NCBI GenBank assembly: GCA_013298845.1
Contig: JAAFJN010000046.1
Coordinates: 1 to 33,961 of the forward strand
Origin: Chitinophagales bacterium
GTDB lineage: Bacteria; Bacteroidota; Bacteroidia; Chitinophagales; Saprospiraceae
Direction of reading: 5' to 3'
DNA length: 33,961 nt
Shown here: positions 7,722-17,100 of the stretch, piece by piece
Layout of the letters: every line of letters starts with the position of its first letter
How positions within the stretch are numbered: position 1 is the stretch's first letter
Program-made: the position numbers and the translations under genes
Notes under the pieces: model-generated
Told to the model about the DNA's origin: nothing
The model's input: the letters and a program-made list of their open reading frames with translations, nothing else
The model's database searches: none

Positions 7722-8710
7722 TGGCAAAAACACGTGCAGCAATTACCGGCGTTCACGGCTGGGTTCCAGAAACCCGCCTCACCAACGCCGATCTTGAAAA
7801 AATGGTGGATACCAACGACGAGTGGATCTACACCCGAACCGGCATTAAAGAACGCCGGATTCTTAAAACCGAAGGCTGGGCGACGAGCGATATGTGCGCA
7901 GAGGCCGTAAAAGGTTTGCTTGAAAAAACCGGTAATTCCCCGGAAGACATTGACATGATTATCGTGGCAACGGTAACCGCTGATATGGTTTTCCCGGATA
8001 CCGCTAACACCGTTTGTGACAAAATAGGCGCCGTAAACGCTTTTGGGTACGATATCAACGCCGCTTGCTCGGGTTTCCTTTTTGCACTCAGCACCGGCGC
8101 GCAATTCGTTCAAAATGAAACCTACCGCAAGGTCATTGTTGTGGGTTCCGATATGATGTCGAGCATTATTGACTACACCGACCGCAATACCTGCATTATT
8201 TTTGGCGACGGCGCGGGTGCAGTCCTGCTCGAACCCAATTACGAAGACCACGGTGTCATGGATTTTGTGTTGCGCGGCGATGGCAGTGGTCGTCACCTCT
8301 TGCACATGAAAGCGGGCGGTTCACTCAAACCCGCTACCCACGAAACCGTGGAAAACCGCGAACATTTTGCGTACCAGGACGGTAGAAAGGTCTATGCCCA
8401 CGCCGTAAAAGGCATGAGCACAACCACCGAAGAAGTTCTGCGCCGCAACAACATGACCGCCGATGATCTGCAATGGATTGTGCCCCACCAGGCCAATATG
8501 CGCATCATCTCTACCGTGGCCGAATACCTGAAATTCCCCATGGAGCGCGTGATGGTCAACATCGAAAAATACGGAAACACCACCGCTGGCACCCTTCCTT
8601 TGTGCCTGTGGGAATACGAATCGCAACTCAAAAAAGGCGATAACCTGGTTTTAACGGCCTTTGGTGGCGGTTTTACCTGGGGTGCGCTGTATTTGAAATG
8701 GGCGTACTAA
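7721..8710 (+). CDS. fabH: Beta-ketoacyl-ACP synthase III
   Basis: This 329-residue condensing enzyme starts fatty-acid synthesis by joining an acyl-CoA to malonyl-ACP. The catalytic triad is in place: C116 in AACSGF, H256 in VPHQAN and N286 in EKYGNT. The R-T-G-I-x-x-R-R motif near residues 39-46 (CoA binding) and the G-D-G-A-G-A-V motif near 162-168 are also typical of KAS III. It is normal in length and looks intact. It is translationally coupled to the SCP2 gene and ends just before a strong hairpin terminator. The window lacks plsX, rpmF and other fab genes, so this may be a second copy or a relative with a special acyl substrate; that cannot be decided here. Confidence 0.93.
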   Translation: MAKTRAAITGVHGWVPETRLTNADLEKMVDTNDEWIYTRTGIKERRILKTEGWATSDMCAEAVKGLLEKTGNSPEDIDMIIVATVTADMVFPDTANTVCDKIGAVNAFGYDINAACSGFLFALSTGAQFVQNETYRKVIVVGSDMMSSIIDYTDRNTCIIFGDGAGAVLLEPNYEDHGVMDFVLRGDGSGRHLLHMKAGGSLKPATHETVENREHFAYQDGRKVYAHAVKGMSTTTEEVLRRNNMTADDLQWIVPHQANMRIISTVAEYLKFPMERVMVNIEKYGNTTAGTLPLCLWEYESQLKKGDNLVLTAFGGGFTWGALYLKWAY

Positions 8711-8717
8711 TACCACT

Positions 8718-8764
8718 ACATCGCGGGTGCTGTCGTTCATGCGGCCACCCGCGATGTTATTTTT
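8718..8764 (+). terminator. Rho-independent terminator after fabH
   Basis: ACATCGCGGGTG (8718-8729) pairs perfectly with CACCCGCGATGT (8746-8757), a 12-bp stem with a 16-base loop, followed by a T-rich tail (TATTTTTG). It begins 8 bp after the fabH stop and separates fabH from the response-regulator gene. Confidence 0.75.
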
Positions 8765-8780
8765 GCTCAACGAAATACCC

Positions 8781-9482
8781 ATGCCCACCCGAATTCTTTA
8801 CGTCGAAGACGAACCATTCCTTAGCAAAATTGTAAAGGAAAGCCTTGAATCAAGGGGATTCATTGTCCATCTGGTCGAACACGGCAACGATGTACTACCG
8901 GCATTCGCCCAATTTACCCCCGATATTTGTGTGTTGGATATTATGCTGCCCGGTCGTGACGGGTACAGCATCGGGCAGGAAATTCGCCAACTGCGCCCCA
9001 CTTTGCCCATTATTTACCTGTCGGCCAAACAACAAACCGAAGACGTGGTAAAAGGATTTGAAGCCGGAGGCAACGACTACATGCGCAAGCCCTTTAGCAT
9101 GGAAGAATTGATTGTACGCGTCAAAAACCTGCTGCAATTGGCCCAAAAAGGCAATTCAACCGAAGCGGCTCCCGCAAGTGAACCCGTACTTCGCATCGGG
9201 AAATTTGCCTTTGATCCCGTTCGGCAAACCCTGAAATCGGGGCAAAACGAACGGCAATTGTCGTTTCGGGAGGCGCAATTGTTACAAATTTTTGCCGAAC
9301 AACCCAATACCACCATCGAGCGGAAATTCATCCTCGAAGCGGTGTGGGGCAATGACTCCTATTTTAATTCCCGCAACCTCGACGTGTACATCACCCGCCT
9401 GCGCGAGTACCTGCGCGACGACGATAGCATTCAAATTATCACCCTCAAAGGGGTTGGGTACCGTTTATTGTGCCACCTATGA
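8781..9482 (+). CDS. OmpR/PhoB-type response regulator
   Basis: This 233-residue protein has an N-terminal receiver domain (residues 1-120) and a C-terminal winged-helix DNA-binding domain (about 138-232). Visible receiver residues are the acidic pocket E9-D10, the phospho-acceptor D53 in V-L-D-I-M-L-P, S81 in the switch position and K103 in M-R-K-P-F. The effector domain shows L-S-F-R-E-A-Q-L-L, V-W-G-N-D, R-N-L-D-V-Y-I-T-R-L-R and a terminal G-V-G-Y-R-L, typical of the OmpR class. The ATG at 8781 gives the standard N-terminus; in-frame sequence upstream lies in the terminator region. No sensor kinase is adjacent. Its TGA overlaps the mobA ATG (ATGA). Confidence 0.93.
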   Translation: MPTRILYVEDEPFLSKIVKESLESRGFIVHLVEHGNDVLPAFAQFTPDICVLDIMLPGRDGYSIGQEIRQLRPTLPIIYLSAKQQTEDVVKGFEAGGNDYMRKPFSMEELIVRVKNLLQLAQKGNSTEAAPASEPVLRIGKFAFDPVRQTLKSGQNERQLSFREAQLLQIFAEQPNTTIERKFILEAVWGNDSYFNSRNLDVYITRLREYLRDDDSIQIITLKGVGYRLLCHL

Positions 9483-10096
9483 ACGCCCTGATTCTCTCCG
9501 GCGGGCACAGTTCGCGCATGGGGCGCGACAAAGCACTCATCAATTACTTGGGGCAACCCCACGCTTTTTTTCTGCAAAAACTCGTGGCGCCGTGGTGCGA
9601 TCAAACGTTTATCAGTTGCCGAAAAGAACAACAGCCCGTTTTCGAACAGGCGGGTTACAACGGCGATTTTTTGTTCGACGACGACAAATGGGGCGATATT
9701 GGCCCGCTAAAAGCCCTGCTCACGGCTTTTGAACACCAAAACACCGATTGGTTTGTACTCGCCTGCGATTATCCGTTGTTCTCCAAAACCGACCTGTGGG
9801 CTTTGTTGGAACACCACCACCCCGAAGCGTTGGCAACGGTGTTTAAAGAAGAAAACGAACCCTATTGTGAACCTTTATTGGGTATTTATTCCCAAAATGC
9901 CCACGACCCGCTCTTGGAATGGCATCAAAAAGGCCAACAATCGCTGCAAAAATTTCTAATGCAGCACGAAGCCGTCAACTTTGTCGCTCCACCCAACCCT
10001 TTTTATTTTGTCAATGCCAATTCAAACGCCGATTTCCAACGCATTTTGGGCTTTTTGGATACGGGCATTATTCATTATTTAAACAAAAACTACTAA
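9479..10096 (+). CDS. mobA: Molybdenum cofactor guanylyltransferase
   Basis: This 205-residue cytosolic nucleotidyltransferase attaches GMP to molybdopterin to form the guanine dinucleotide cofactor used by DMSO-reductase-family enzymes such as formate dehydrogenases. The diagnostic N-terminal loop L-S-G-G-H-S-S-R-M-G-R-D-K (residues 6-18) is present, followed by D-D-D-K-W-G-D-I-G-P-L and the V-L-A-C-D-Y-P-L metal-binding segment. The start at 9479 overlaps the response-regulator stop by four bases; a GTG nine bases upstream is possible but less likely. fdhD follows immediately after its stop. The family is closely related to other NTP-transfer_3 proteins, but the adjacent fdhD supports MobA. 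Confidence 0.9.
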   Translation: MNALILSGGHSSRMGRDKALINYLGQPHAFFLQKLVAPWCDQTFISCRKEQQPVFEQAGYNGDFLFDDDKWGDIGPLKALLTAFEHQNTDWFVLACDYPLFSKTDLWALLEHHHPEALATVFKEENEPYCEPLLGIYSQNAHDPLLEWHQKGQQSLQKFLMQHEAVNFVAPPNPFYFVNANSNADFQRILGFLDTGIIHYLNKNY

Positions 10097-10900
10097 ATGT
10101 TGCATCCGTTGGTACAAGAAACCCGCATCACGCGTTACCGGGGCGATGTTCCCGAAACCACCACCGATGTACTCGCCGTGGAAGAACCGCTGGAAATCAG
10201 TATTGTTTTTGGACCGGCGCACCAACGCACCACCCAAAACCTGTCGGTGACGATGCGTACGCCCGGGCATGACCTCGAACTCTGCGCCGGTTTTTTGCGC
10301 ACCGAAGGCATTATTGCGCAGCCGGAGCACTTGGTTAACGTGGTTCAAACGGGAGAGCACGCCGTTTTGGCCCACCTCTCTCCCACCCTTGACTTTGATC
10401 CGGCGCGGCTGCAACGGCATTTTTACACCAATTCGAGTTGCGGCGTTTGCGGAAAAACCACCGTCGAGGCGGTAAAAATGGCCACGGGTGCATTATTTTT
10501 CCCGGAAAAAAAGCACATCGAGCCGGAAATTATTCGTTCTTTGCCCAACAAAATGCGCGCTGCCCAGGCCCAGTTTCAGCACACGGGAGGAATACACGCT
10601 TCCGGTCTTTTTGACGATACCGGAAACTTCATTACCCTGCGCGAAGACGTGGGCCGTCACAATGCTTTGGACAAATTAATTGGTTGTTTTTTGTTAAAAA
10701 GCACCCCAATTCCTCCCAACAGCATCCTGTTATTGAGCGGCAGAGCCAGTTTTGAGTTGATTCAAAAAGCCGCCATTGCCGGGATGGGTACGGTGTGCGC
10801 CATTGGTGCGCCGTCCAGTCTGGCCGTGGAAACCGCCCGCGCCGTGGGTATTCGGCTGATTGGTTTTTTAAAAGAAGACCGTTTCAACTGCTACGATTAA
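10097..10900 (+). CDS. fdhD: Formate dehydrogenase accessory sulfurtransferase FdhD
   Basis: This 267-residue protein is a full-length FdhD, which passes sulfur from a cysteine desulfurase to the molybdenum cofactor of formate dehydrogenase. The sulfur-carrying Cys pair is at C115 and C118 within S-S-C-G-V-C-G-K. Other family blocks are A-V-E-E-P-L-E-I near residue 27, T-P-G-H-D-L-E-L-C-A-G-F-L near 55-67, the H-T-G-G-I-H-A-S-G-L segment, and R-E-D-V-G-R-H-N-A-L-D-K. It starts directly at the end of mobA with no spacer, so the two are one unit. No formate dehydrogenase subunit is visible in the window. Confidence 0.96.
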   Translation: MLHPLVQETRITRYRGDVPETTTDVLAVEEPLEISIVFGPAHQRTTQNLSVTMRTPGHDLELCAGFLRTEGIIAQPEHLVNVVQTGEHAVLAHLSPTLDFDPARLQRHFYTNSSCGVCGKTTVEAVKMATGALFFPEKKHIEPEIIRSLPNKMRAAQAQFQHTGGIHASGLFDDTGNFITLREDVGRHNALDKLIGCFLLKSTPIPPNSILLLSGRASFELIQKAAIAGMGTVCAIGAPSSLAVETARAVGIRLIGFLKEDRFNCYD

Positions 10901-10940
10901 ACGCCCGTTTTTTTACAAAAGAACAAACACCTGTTAACGT

Positions 10941-12431
10941 ATGGCTGACGATAAATTCCCGCTTTTCACCGAAGCCCGCCGGGCGATGGTACAGTACCAG
11001 ACCCGCCGCCATTTTTTGCGCACTGTGGGCACCGGATTGGGCGCAATGGCCCTCGGTTCTATTTTTAACGGTTGTGGTTCACCAACGGCACCCGTCAGCG
11101 GCATTGATCCTTATAACCCCTTGTCGCCGCGCGTGCCGCATTTTGCGCCACGGGCCAAATCGGTTATATTTTTGCACATGGCCGGTGCACCCTCACAATT
11201 GGAATTGTTCGATTACAAACCGGATTTGGCCAAATTAGACGGTCAAGACTGCCCCGCGTCGTTGTTAGAGGGTAAAAAATTCGCGTTTATTCGCGGGGTA
11301 CCCAAAATGCTGGGACCACAGGCGACTTTTAAACAACACGGTCAAAGCGGCGCGTGGATCAGCAATTACATGCCGCATTTGTCCACGGTAGCCGACGAAA
11401 TTTCGTTCCTAAAGGCTTGCCATACCGACCAATTTAACCACGCCCCCGCTCAATTGATGCTGCACAGCGGTACGCCGCGCCCCGGGCGACCCAGTATCGG
11501 GGCCTGGGCCACGTACGGGCTGGGTTCGGAAAACGCCAATTTGCCGGGTTTTGTGGTACTCACTTCCGGCGGTAACAACCCCGACGCGGGCAAATCGGTG
11601 TGGGGCAGCGGCTTTTTGCCTTCTGTCTATCAGGGGGTACAATGCCGGTCGCACGGTGAACCAGTGCTTTACCTCGATAATCCCGTGGGCATGGATACCA
11701 ATATTCGCCGGGCCAGCGTGGAAGCCATTAATAAAATCAACGAACTGGAACACGCAGAAACCGGGGACCCGGAAATTTTGAGCCGCATTGCCCAATACGA
11801 AATGGCCTTTCGGATGCAAACCACCGCGCCCGAAGTGATGAATATTGAAGACGAACCCCAATACATTCAGGAGATGTACGGGGTGCAACCGGGCAAAGTA
11901 TCTTTTGCCAACAATGCCCTATTGGCGCGTAAATTAGTGGAAAAAGGGGTGCGTTTTGTGCAGTTGTTCGACTGGGGCTGGGATGCCCACGGTACGGGCG
12001 AAGACCTGGCCATTGACATCGGGATGGTGAACAAATGCCGCGATACCGACCGGGCTATTACGGCGTTGATTCTGGACCTGAAACAGCGGGGCCTGCTGGA
12101 CGAAACCTTAATTGTGTGGGCGGGCGAATTTGGCCGAACCCCCATGATGGAAAACCGCAACGGTAAAGTGATGCCGTTCAAAGGCCGCGATCACCACGCC
12201 GATGCCTTTACCGTCTGGATGGCGGGCGGCGGTATTAATCCGGGCATTTCCCACGGCGAAACGGACGAAATCGGGTACCAGGCCGTGAAGGGCAAAACCA
12301 GTGTTTTTGACATTCAGGCCACTATTTTAAACCAATTGGGTTTCGATCACGAAGCCTTTACCTACCAATTTCAAGGGCGGCCATTCCGGCTCACCGATGT
12401 CAGCGGCCGGGTGATAAAAGAAATTTTGTAA
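10941..12431 (+). CDS. DUF1501 (alkaline-phosphatase/sulfatase-like) protein with Tat signal
   Basis: This 496-residue protein belongs to the DUF1501 family, a branch of the alkaline phosphatase superfamily whose function is not established. A twin-arginine signal is visible at T-R-R-H-F-L-R (residues 21-27) followed by a moderately hydrophobic, Gly/Ala-rich segment ending in NGC at residue 45, so it is probably folded in the cytosol and exported, perhaps lipid-anchored. Family hallmarks are F-L-H-M-A-G-A-P-S-Q-L-E-L-F-D near 76-90, F-N-H-A-P-A-Q near the first third, G-W-D-A-H near 347, W-A-G-E-F-G-R-T-P near 393-401, and G-R-D-H-H near 415, which carry likely metal ligands. In Planctomycetes and Bacteroidota this family is often paired with DUF1553/DUF1549 genes; none is present here. 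Confidence 0.88.
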   Translation: MADDKFPLFTEARRAMVQYQTRRHFLRTVGTGLGAMALGSIFNGCGSPTAPVSGIDPYNPLSPRVPHFAPRAKSVIFLHMAGAPSQLELFDYKPDLAKLDGQDCPASLLEGKKFAFIRGVPKMLGPQATFKQHGQSGAWISNYMPHLSTVADEISFLKACHTDQFNHAPAQLMLHSGTPRPGRPSIGAWATYGLGSENANLPGFVVLTSGGNNPDAGKSVWGSGFLPSVYQGVQCRSHGEPVLYLDNPVGMDTNIRRASVEAINKINELEHAETGDPEILSRIAQYEMAFRMQTTAPEVMNIEDEPQYIQEMYGVQPGKVSFANNALLARKLVEKGVRFVQLFDWGWDAHGTGEDLAIDIGMVNKCRDTDRAITALILDLKQRGLLDETLIVWAGEFGRTPMMENRNGKVMPFKGRDHHADAFTVWMAGGGINPGISHGETDEIGYQAVKGKTSVFDIQATILNQLGFDHEAFTYQFQGRPFRLTDVSGRVIKEIL

Positions 12432-12439
12432 ACAGATTT

Positions 12440-12847
12440 ATGTATCAATTTGACACCCAAAAACGCGTACACTACGGTGAAACCGATAAAATGGGGTATT
12501 TGTATTACGGTCATTACGCCGCGTATTTTGAAATTGGCCGCGTTGAAACGATTCGCTCGTTGGGCCTGAGTTACAAGGACATGGAAGACGAGCACGGGAT
12601 TTGGTTGCCGGTGGTGAGTTTGGAAACGCGTTTTGTGCGACCGGCTTATTACGATGATTTGCTCACGATCCACACCGAAATCCGGCGTTTACCAGACAAC
12701 CACATTATTTTTCACACGGATATTCTGAATCCGAACAAAAAACTGTGCGCAGCGGGCCGGGTACGCCTCTGTTTTTTTGATGCCAAGGCCAAAAAGGTAG
12801 TTCCGGCCCCGGCGTTTATTATGGATAAATTGCGGGATTATTTTTAG
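12440..12847 (+). CDS. YbgC/4HBT-family acyl-CoA thioesterase
   Basis: This 135-residue protein has a single hot-dog fold. The opening Y-G-E-T-D-K-M-G-Y-L-Y-Y-G-H-Y pattern matches the YbgC-type active site, with D16 as the likely catalytic aspartate, followed by Y-F-E-I-G-R-V-E on the long helix. Such enzymes hydrolyse short or aromatic acyl-CoA or acyl-ACP thioesters; the substrate is not evident. It begins 8 bp after the DUF1501 stop, so it is probably co-transcribed, and ends four bases before the convergent serine hydrolase gene. No signal peptide is present. Confidence 0.9.
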   Translation: MYQFDTQKRVHYGETDKMGYLYYGHYAAYFEIGRVETIRSLGLSYKDMEDEHGIWLPVVSLETRFVRPAYYDDLLTIHTEIRRLPDNHIIFHTDILNPNKKLCAAGRVRLCFFDAKAKKVVPAPAFIMDKLRDYF

Positions 12848-12851
12848 CCGT

Positions 12852-13871
12852 TTAAAAAGTTTTACGCACCATGTCGGCCACTAAAACGTGGTAATAAAAC
12901 ACTTTTTTTAGGTCTTCGGGATTGCACAAAACGTTACTTAACACCACAACGGAAGTCTGAGTAGCCGGGTAATAAAAATTGAGGGAGGCGAAACCGGGCG
13001 AAAAACCCGTTTGCCCAAATTGCAGATGTTTGTCGTAGGTGCTCACCGTTAAACCGTAACCGTATTCCGTTTTTCCAAAAACAGGATGTTGGCGCACGGC
13101 ATTTTTTTGAGGGGTACACATGAGGGTGTAGGTTGCAGGTTTCAGGAGTTTGCCCCCGTGCAGGTGTTGGTTCCAACGCACCAAATCACCGGCGGTGGAA
13201 ATAAAACTACCGGCAGCGGGGTAATTTTCGAGGGCAGCCTTGTCTTCTTCCGCTTTTCCGCCATTTTTGCGGGTGTACCCTTTTAGCAGCCGCGTGTATT
13301 TGGTAATATCCGGGTGGTAAGTGTCCTGCATATTGCATTCTTTGAACAACAAACGCGACGATGCAGCAAACGATTTCCCGGAAGTGCGTTCTACAATACG
13401 AGCGAGTAAATGATAACCAATTTGCGAATAATCGTATTGTGAACCAGGCTTAAACAAGGTTGGTTGATCCACCGCCACAATACCGTGCGTATGCGTCAAC
13501 AGGTGGTGAACGGTAACGGTATCCGCCCAGGTTCGGGTAAGTTCGGGCAGATATTTGCGAATGGGCACCTGAAGTTCCAAACGACCTGCGTCAAATTCGC
13601 GGAGGACCAAAACGGCCGTAAACTGTTTGCTCAGGGAACCCACCACGTATTGGTGTTGCAAAACGAGTGGTGTTTGGGCGTTGGGATCGGCAAATCCCGC
13701 CATTTTGGAATATTCGATATCCGTGCCTTTTGTGATCATGATAATACCATTAAAAGGGCAATTGGATGTTTTATCCAGCAAGGAATCAATTTTTTTGATG
13801 TAAGCGGGGGTTTGTGCCCCGGCAATAACGGGGGTAATCAACAGAAAAAAAAGCAGTCGAAACAACAACAT
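12852..13871 (-). CDS. Serine hydrolase, class C beta-lactamase-related, secreted
   Basis: This 339-residue protein has a signal peptide (residues 1-19, cleavage after A-G-A) and a beta-lactamase/DD-peptidase fold. The nucleophile motif S79-L-S-K82 is clear. The second motif is Y148-S-Q150, where families usually have Y-x-N, and the third is G-Q-T-G, where H-T-G or K-T-G is usual. These changes suggest an esterase or peptidase of the wide beta-lactamase-related group rather than an antibiotic-hydrolysing enzyme; that is inference. I chose the ATG at 13871 because it gives the signal peptide; the frame extends to 13940. It is convergent with the thioesterase gene and divergent from the macroglobulin gene. 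Confidence 0.85.
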   Translation of the reverse strand: MLLFRLLFFLLITPVIAGAQTPAYIKKIDSLLDKTSNCPFNGIIMITKGTDIEYSKMAGFADPNAQTPLVLQHQYVVGSLSKQFTAVLVLREFDAGRLELQVPIRKYLPELTRTWADTVTVHHLLTHTHGIVAVDQPTLFKPGSQYDYSQIGYHLLARIVERTSGKSFAASSRLLFKECNMQDTYHPDITKYTRLLKGYTRKNGGKAEEDKAALENYPAAGSFISTAGDLVRWNQHLHGGKLLKPATYTLMCTPQKNAVRQHPVFGKTEYGYGLTVSTYDKHLQFGQTGFSPGFASLNFYYPATQTSVVVLSNVLCNPEDLKKVFYYHVLVADMVRKTF

Positions 13872-14145
13872 CGGTTCAAAAAGTTTGTGTGTACACGTAT
13901 TTGGAATAGGAGGAGTTAATAGACTGAGTATCAAAGACATTAACTTTGCCGCCGTTGCAAAATTAACCGATATTTTTCATTGTGAACGTAGAAATTATGG
14001 CTGCTGCCACCAACCGGCTCCGCATTTTTCTCGTCGGGGTGTGTATTCAAGCGTAATTTTGCATCCATGCGCCCGTTTGTACCACAACACCGGATGCGAC
14101 GCCCAAATAAACCTTTTTTAAAAATATCCAACAATACATTATCAT
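13872..14145. promoter_or_regulatory. Divergent intergenic region with TAnnTTTG boxes
   Basis: This 274-bp region separates the divergent hydrolase and macroglobulin genes and holds no convincing gene. On the plus strand TAACTTTG lies at 13941-13948 and TAATTTTG at 14054-14061; on the minus strand TAATTTTG lies at 13965-13958. All match the Bacteroidota -7 box. No clear -33 TTG partner at ideal spacing is visible, so individual assignments are weak. Confidence 0.35.
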
Positions 14146-17100
14146 ATGCATATTCTAACCAAAAGCACCACGTGGGTTACTATTCTTGCCTTACTACTCA
14201 CCGCTTGTTCCCTTTTTAACAAAAACAAAACCCAAAACATTAGTACCATGACCGGAGATTATCCCGCCGAGTGGAAAATAGTGGATTCCCTGCTCGCGCA
14301 GCAATTGCCCAAAAGCGCGTTGGAAAAAGTGGAATCCATTCTCACCCGCGCCCGTTCGGAAAACAATACCGAACAAACCCTGAAAGCCGTCATTCACCAG
14401 GCTAATATCATTCAGGATACCGAAGAAGATGGCTGGAAAAAAGCCTTTGTCATCCTCGAAACGGAAGAGAAAACGTCGCAACAACCCGCCAAATCCATCC
14501 TCCAAAGTGTACTCGCGCACAAATACGCCGACTATCTGAGCAACAATGGCTGGAATCTGTCGCAACGCACGCCCATTCCCGACGGCGAAGGTGGCGACAT
14601 GAGTACCTGGTCGGCGGCGCAATTGGAGCAAAAAATTGTGACCCTTTACCTCGGTTCCGTGCAGGAATCCGCACTTTTAGCCAATTCGCCCGTTCAAAAT
14701 TACCCCGAATTAATCAGTAAAGGCCGCCGGGACACCTTAGACCAAAAACAACTCCGCCCTACCCTGCTCGACGTTTTATCGCAAAAAGCCATTGATTACC
14801 TCCGCAACGAACGCAGTTACCTGAACGAGCCGGTGTACGCATTTGTGCTGGATCAGACAGCGGCATTTGCCCAACCCGAAGCCTTTGCCAGCGCGGTTTT
14901 TGAATCCAAAGACCTTAATTCCGGCAAATGGCGCACGCTGCAATTGTTCCAACAATTGACCAGTGCACACCTCAAAAACGGCAATAACGGCGCTTTGCTC
15001 ACCCTTACCCTGCAACGGCTGCAATTTGCCCTCCAAAACTCCAACCGCAACGACCGCAACCAACTGTACGCCCAAGCGCTGGAGCAGGCCCTCGACCGTT
15101 GGAAAAGCAGCGAAGGCAGTACCGAAATCATGTACGCGCAGGCCATGCACGTAGGAAACGAAAAAACGTCTCCTACCCCGGAACAAAACAGCGCAGCCAG
15201 TAAAAAAGCCGTCGCCATTTGCCAAAAAGCCATTGCCGCGTACCCCAATTCCTACGGGGCGAAACAATGCAACATCTTGCTCAACGGCCTGAAAAAGCCG
15301 TCGTTAAACGTACAAAGTGAAGAACATTTGGTGCCGGAACAACCTAACCTGCTCAGTGTTATTTACAAAAATGTCGCTTCCGGTTCCTGGAAAATCGTGG
15401 CCGTAAAAGACCGCAACCGCACCGCGAGCACGCGCCGTTCGGACGAAGACTATTTGCAAAAATTATTTGCCCGCCCCGCCGTGGCTTCGTCGGTTTTTAA
15501 CGTAAAAGACCCCGAAGATTACCTCGAACACACCACCGAACTGGCTTTACCGGCTTTACCCGTGGGCCGTTACGCCATTTTTATTTCGGATAAAAAAGTA
15601 CCAGCGTCCTTTGATGATGTTAGCGATTTTGCCATGTTTACCTGTACCAACATGGCCAGCATTGGTGTCCGCCACCTCACCGAGGCCAGCACTGAATTTT
15701 GGTTGGTGAACCGACAAACCGGACAGGCCATGCCCGGCGTTCAGGCAGCGCTGATTCAGGAATATTGGGAGAATAATTTTATGGCCCAAAAAACGGTACA
15801 AACGTACGTAACCAATAAGGACGGAAAGATCACCATTGAGGGCAACGACAAACGTAACTTGTCGCTGGTGTACACCATGGGCAAAGACACTTTTGACAGC
15901 GGCAGCGTGTACAATTATTATGAAGACGATTCCCCGGCGCAAAACTACGTGGAGTTTTTTACCGACCGCACCTTGTATCGCCCCGGCCAATTGGTATATT
16001 TTAAAGGTATTGTATTGCGACGCGATGAAAAAGGTCGGCCCTCCATTCAGCCCAAAACATCGGTGACGGTCGTGCTGCGCGATGCCAATGACCAGGAGCG
16101 CGAACGCGTTACGTTAACAGCCAACCAATTTGGCACCTTCAATGGCGCATTTACTTTGCCCACGGGTGGTTTGACCGGCAGTTTTACTCTTTCCGGCATT
16201 GATGGGGCCTATGGCACCAATTATTTCCAGGTGGAAGAATACAAACGCCCCAAATTTGAAGTCAGTTTTGAAGCACCCGAAGGCAGTTATCGCCTCAACG
16301 ACGAAGTGACCGTTAAAGGCGCGGCCACGAATTACGCCGGTAACCCCACCGATGGCGCAACCGTCAACTGGCGCGTGTTTCGCCGTACCTGGACCCCGTC
16401 GTGGTGGTATCGCTGCGGCGGTGGCTGGTTTGACGATTACGGTCAGGAAGTAGCGATGGGCACGGCCGTTACCAACGCCGAGGGCAAATTTGAAGTGCGG
16501 TTTAAGGCGATCCCCAACGCCGAACCCGAAGACAAATATCCACCGGCGTTTGAATACGAAATCAGTGCCGATGTCACCGATAATACCGGCGAAACCCGCT
16601 CGTCCATGACCAGCGTACGCGTGGGTAAAGATGCTTTTGTGCTCAATAATAATTTGGAGAAAGTCACGATTTTGGACTCGCTCAAAACCACCGAAATATT
16701 GGCCAATAATTTAGCCGACCAAAAAGTAAACGCCAAGGGTACCATTCGCCTGCAAAAATTAGACGCGCCGCAGCGTTTTTTCAAAAGACGCCTGTTCACC
16801 GAGCCGGATATTACCACCATTGACGAAAAAACGTTCCGCCAACTTTTCCCCGATGTGGCGTGGAATGGCGAGCATTTGGAAAAAAACTGGAAACCCGTGG
16901 GTTCGCCCCTGACGTACAGTTTTGACACCCAAGTGTCCAACAAAGTGGATTTAATGGCCCAACAACCCACGCCGGGCTACTACAAAATCACGATGGAAGC
17001 CCGCGACGCGCAAGGGGCCGTTATCCGCAGCGAAAAAGTGGTGGAGATTCGCAAATCCGCCCTTGATTTTGTAGAACCCGCCGGTTTGGTCGAAGAAAAA

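Noticed and set aside
7514-8305. 263-codon minus-strand frame
   Set aside because: Antisense to the coupled SCP2 and fabH genes; no motif and a biased shadow composition.
12852-13871. Calling the serine hydrolase an antibiotic-resistance beta-lactamase
   Set aside because: Only the SxxK motif is standard; the other two active-site motifs are altered, and the family is mostly esterases and peptidases.
13885-14134. Short frames on both strands between the hydrolase and macroglobulin genes
   Set aside because: They overlap promoter-like boxes and the hydrolase start, lack recognisable domains, and are no longer than expected by chance.
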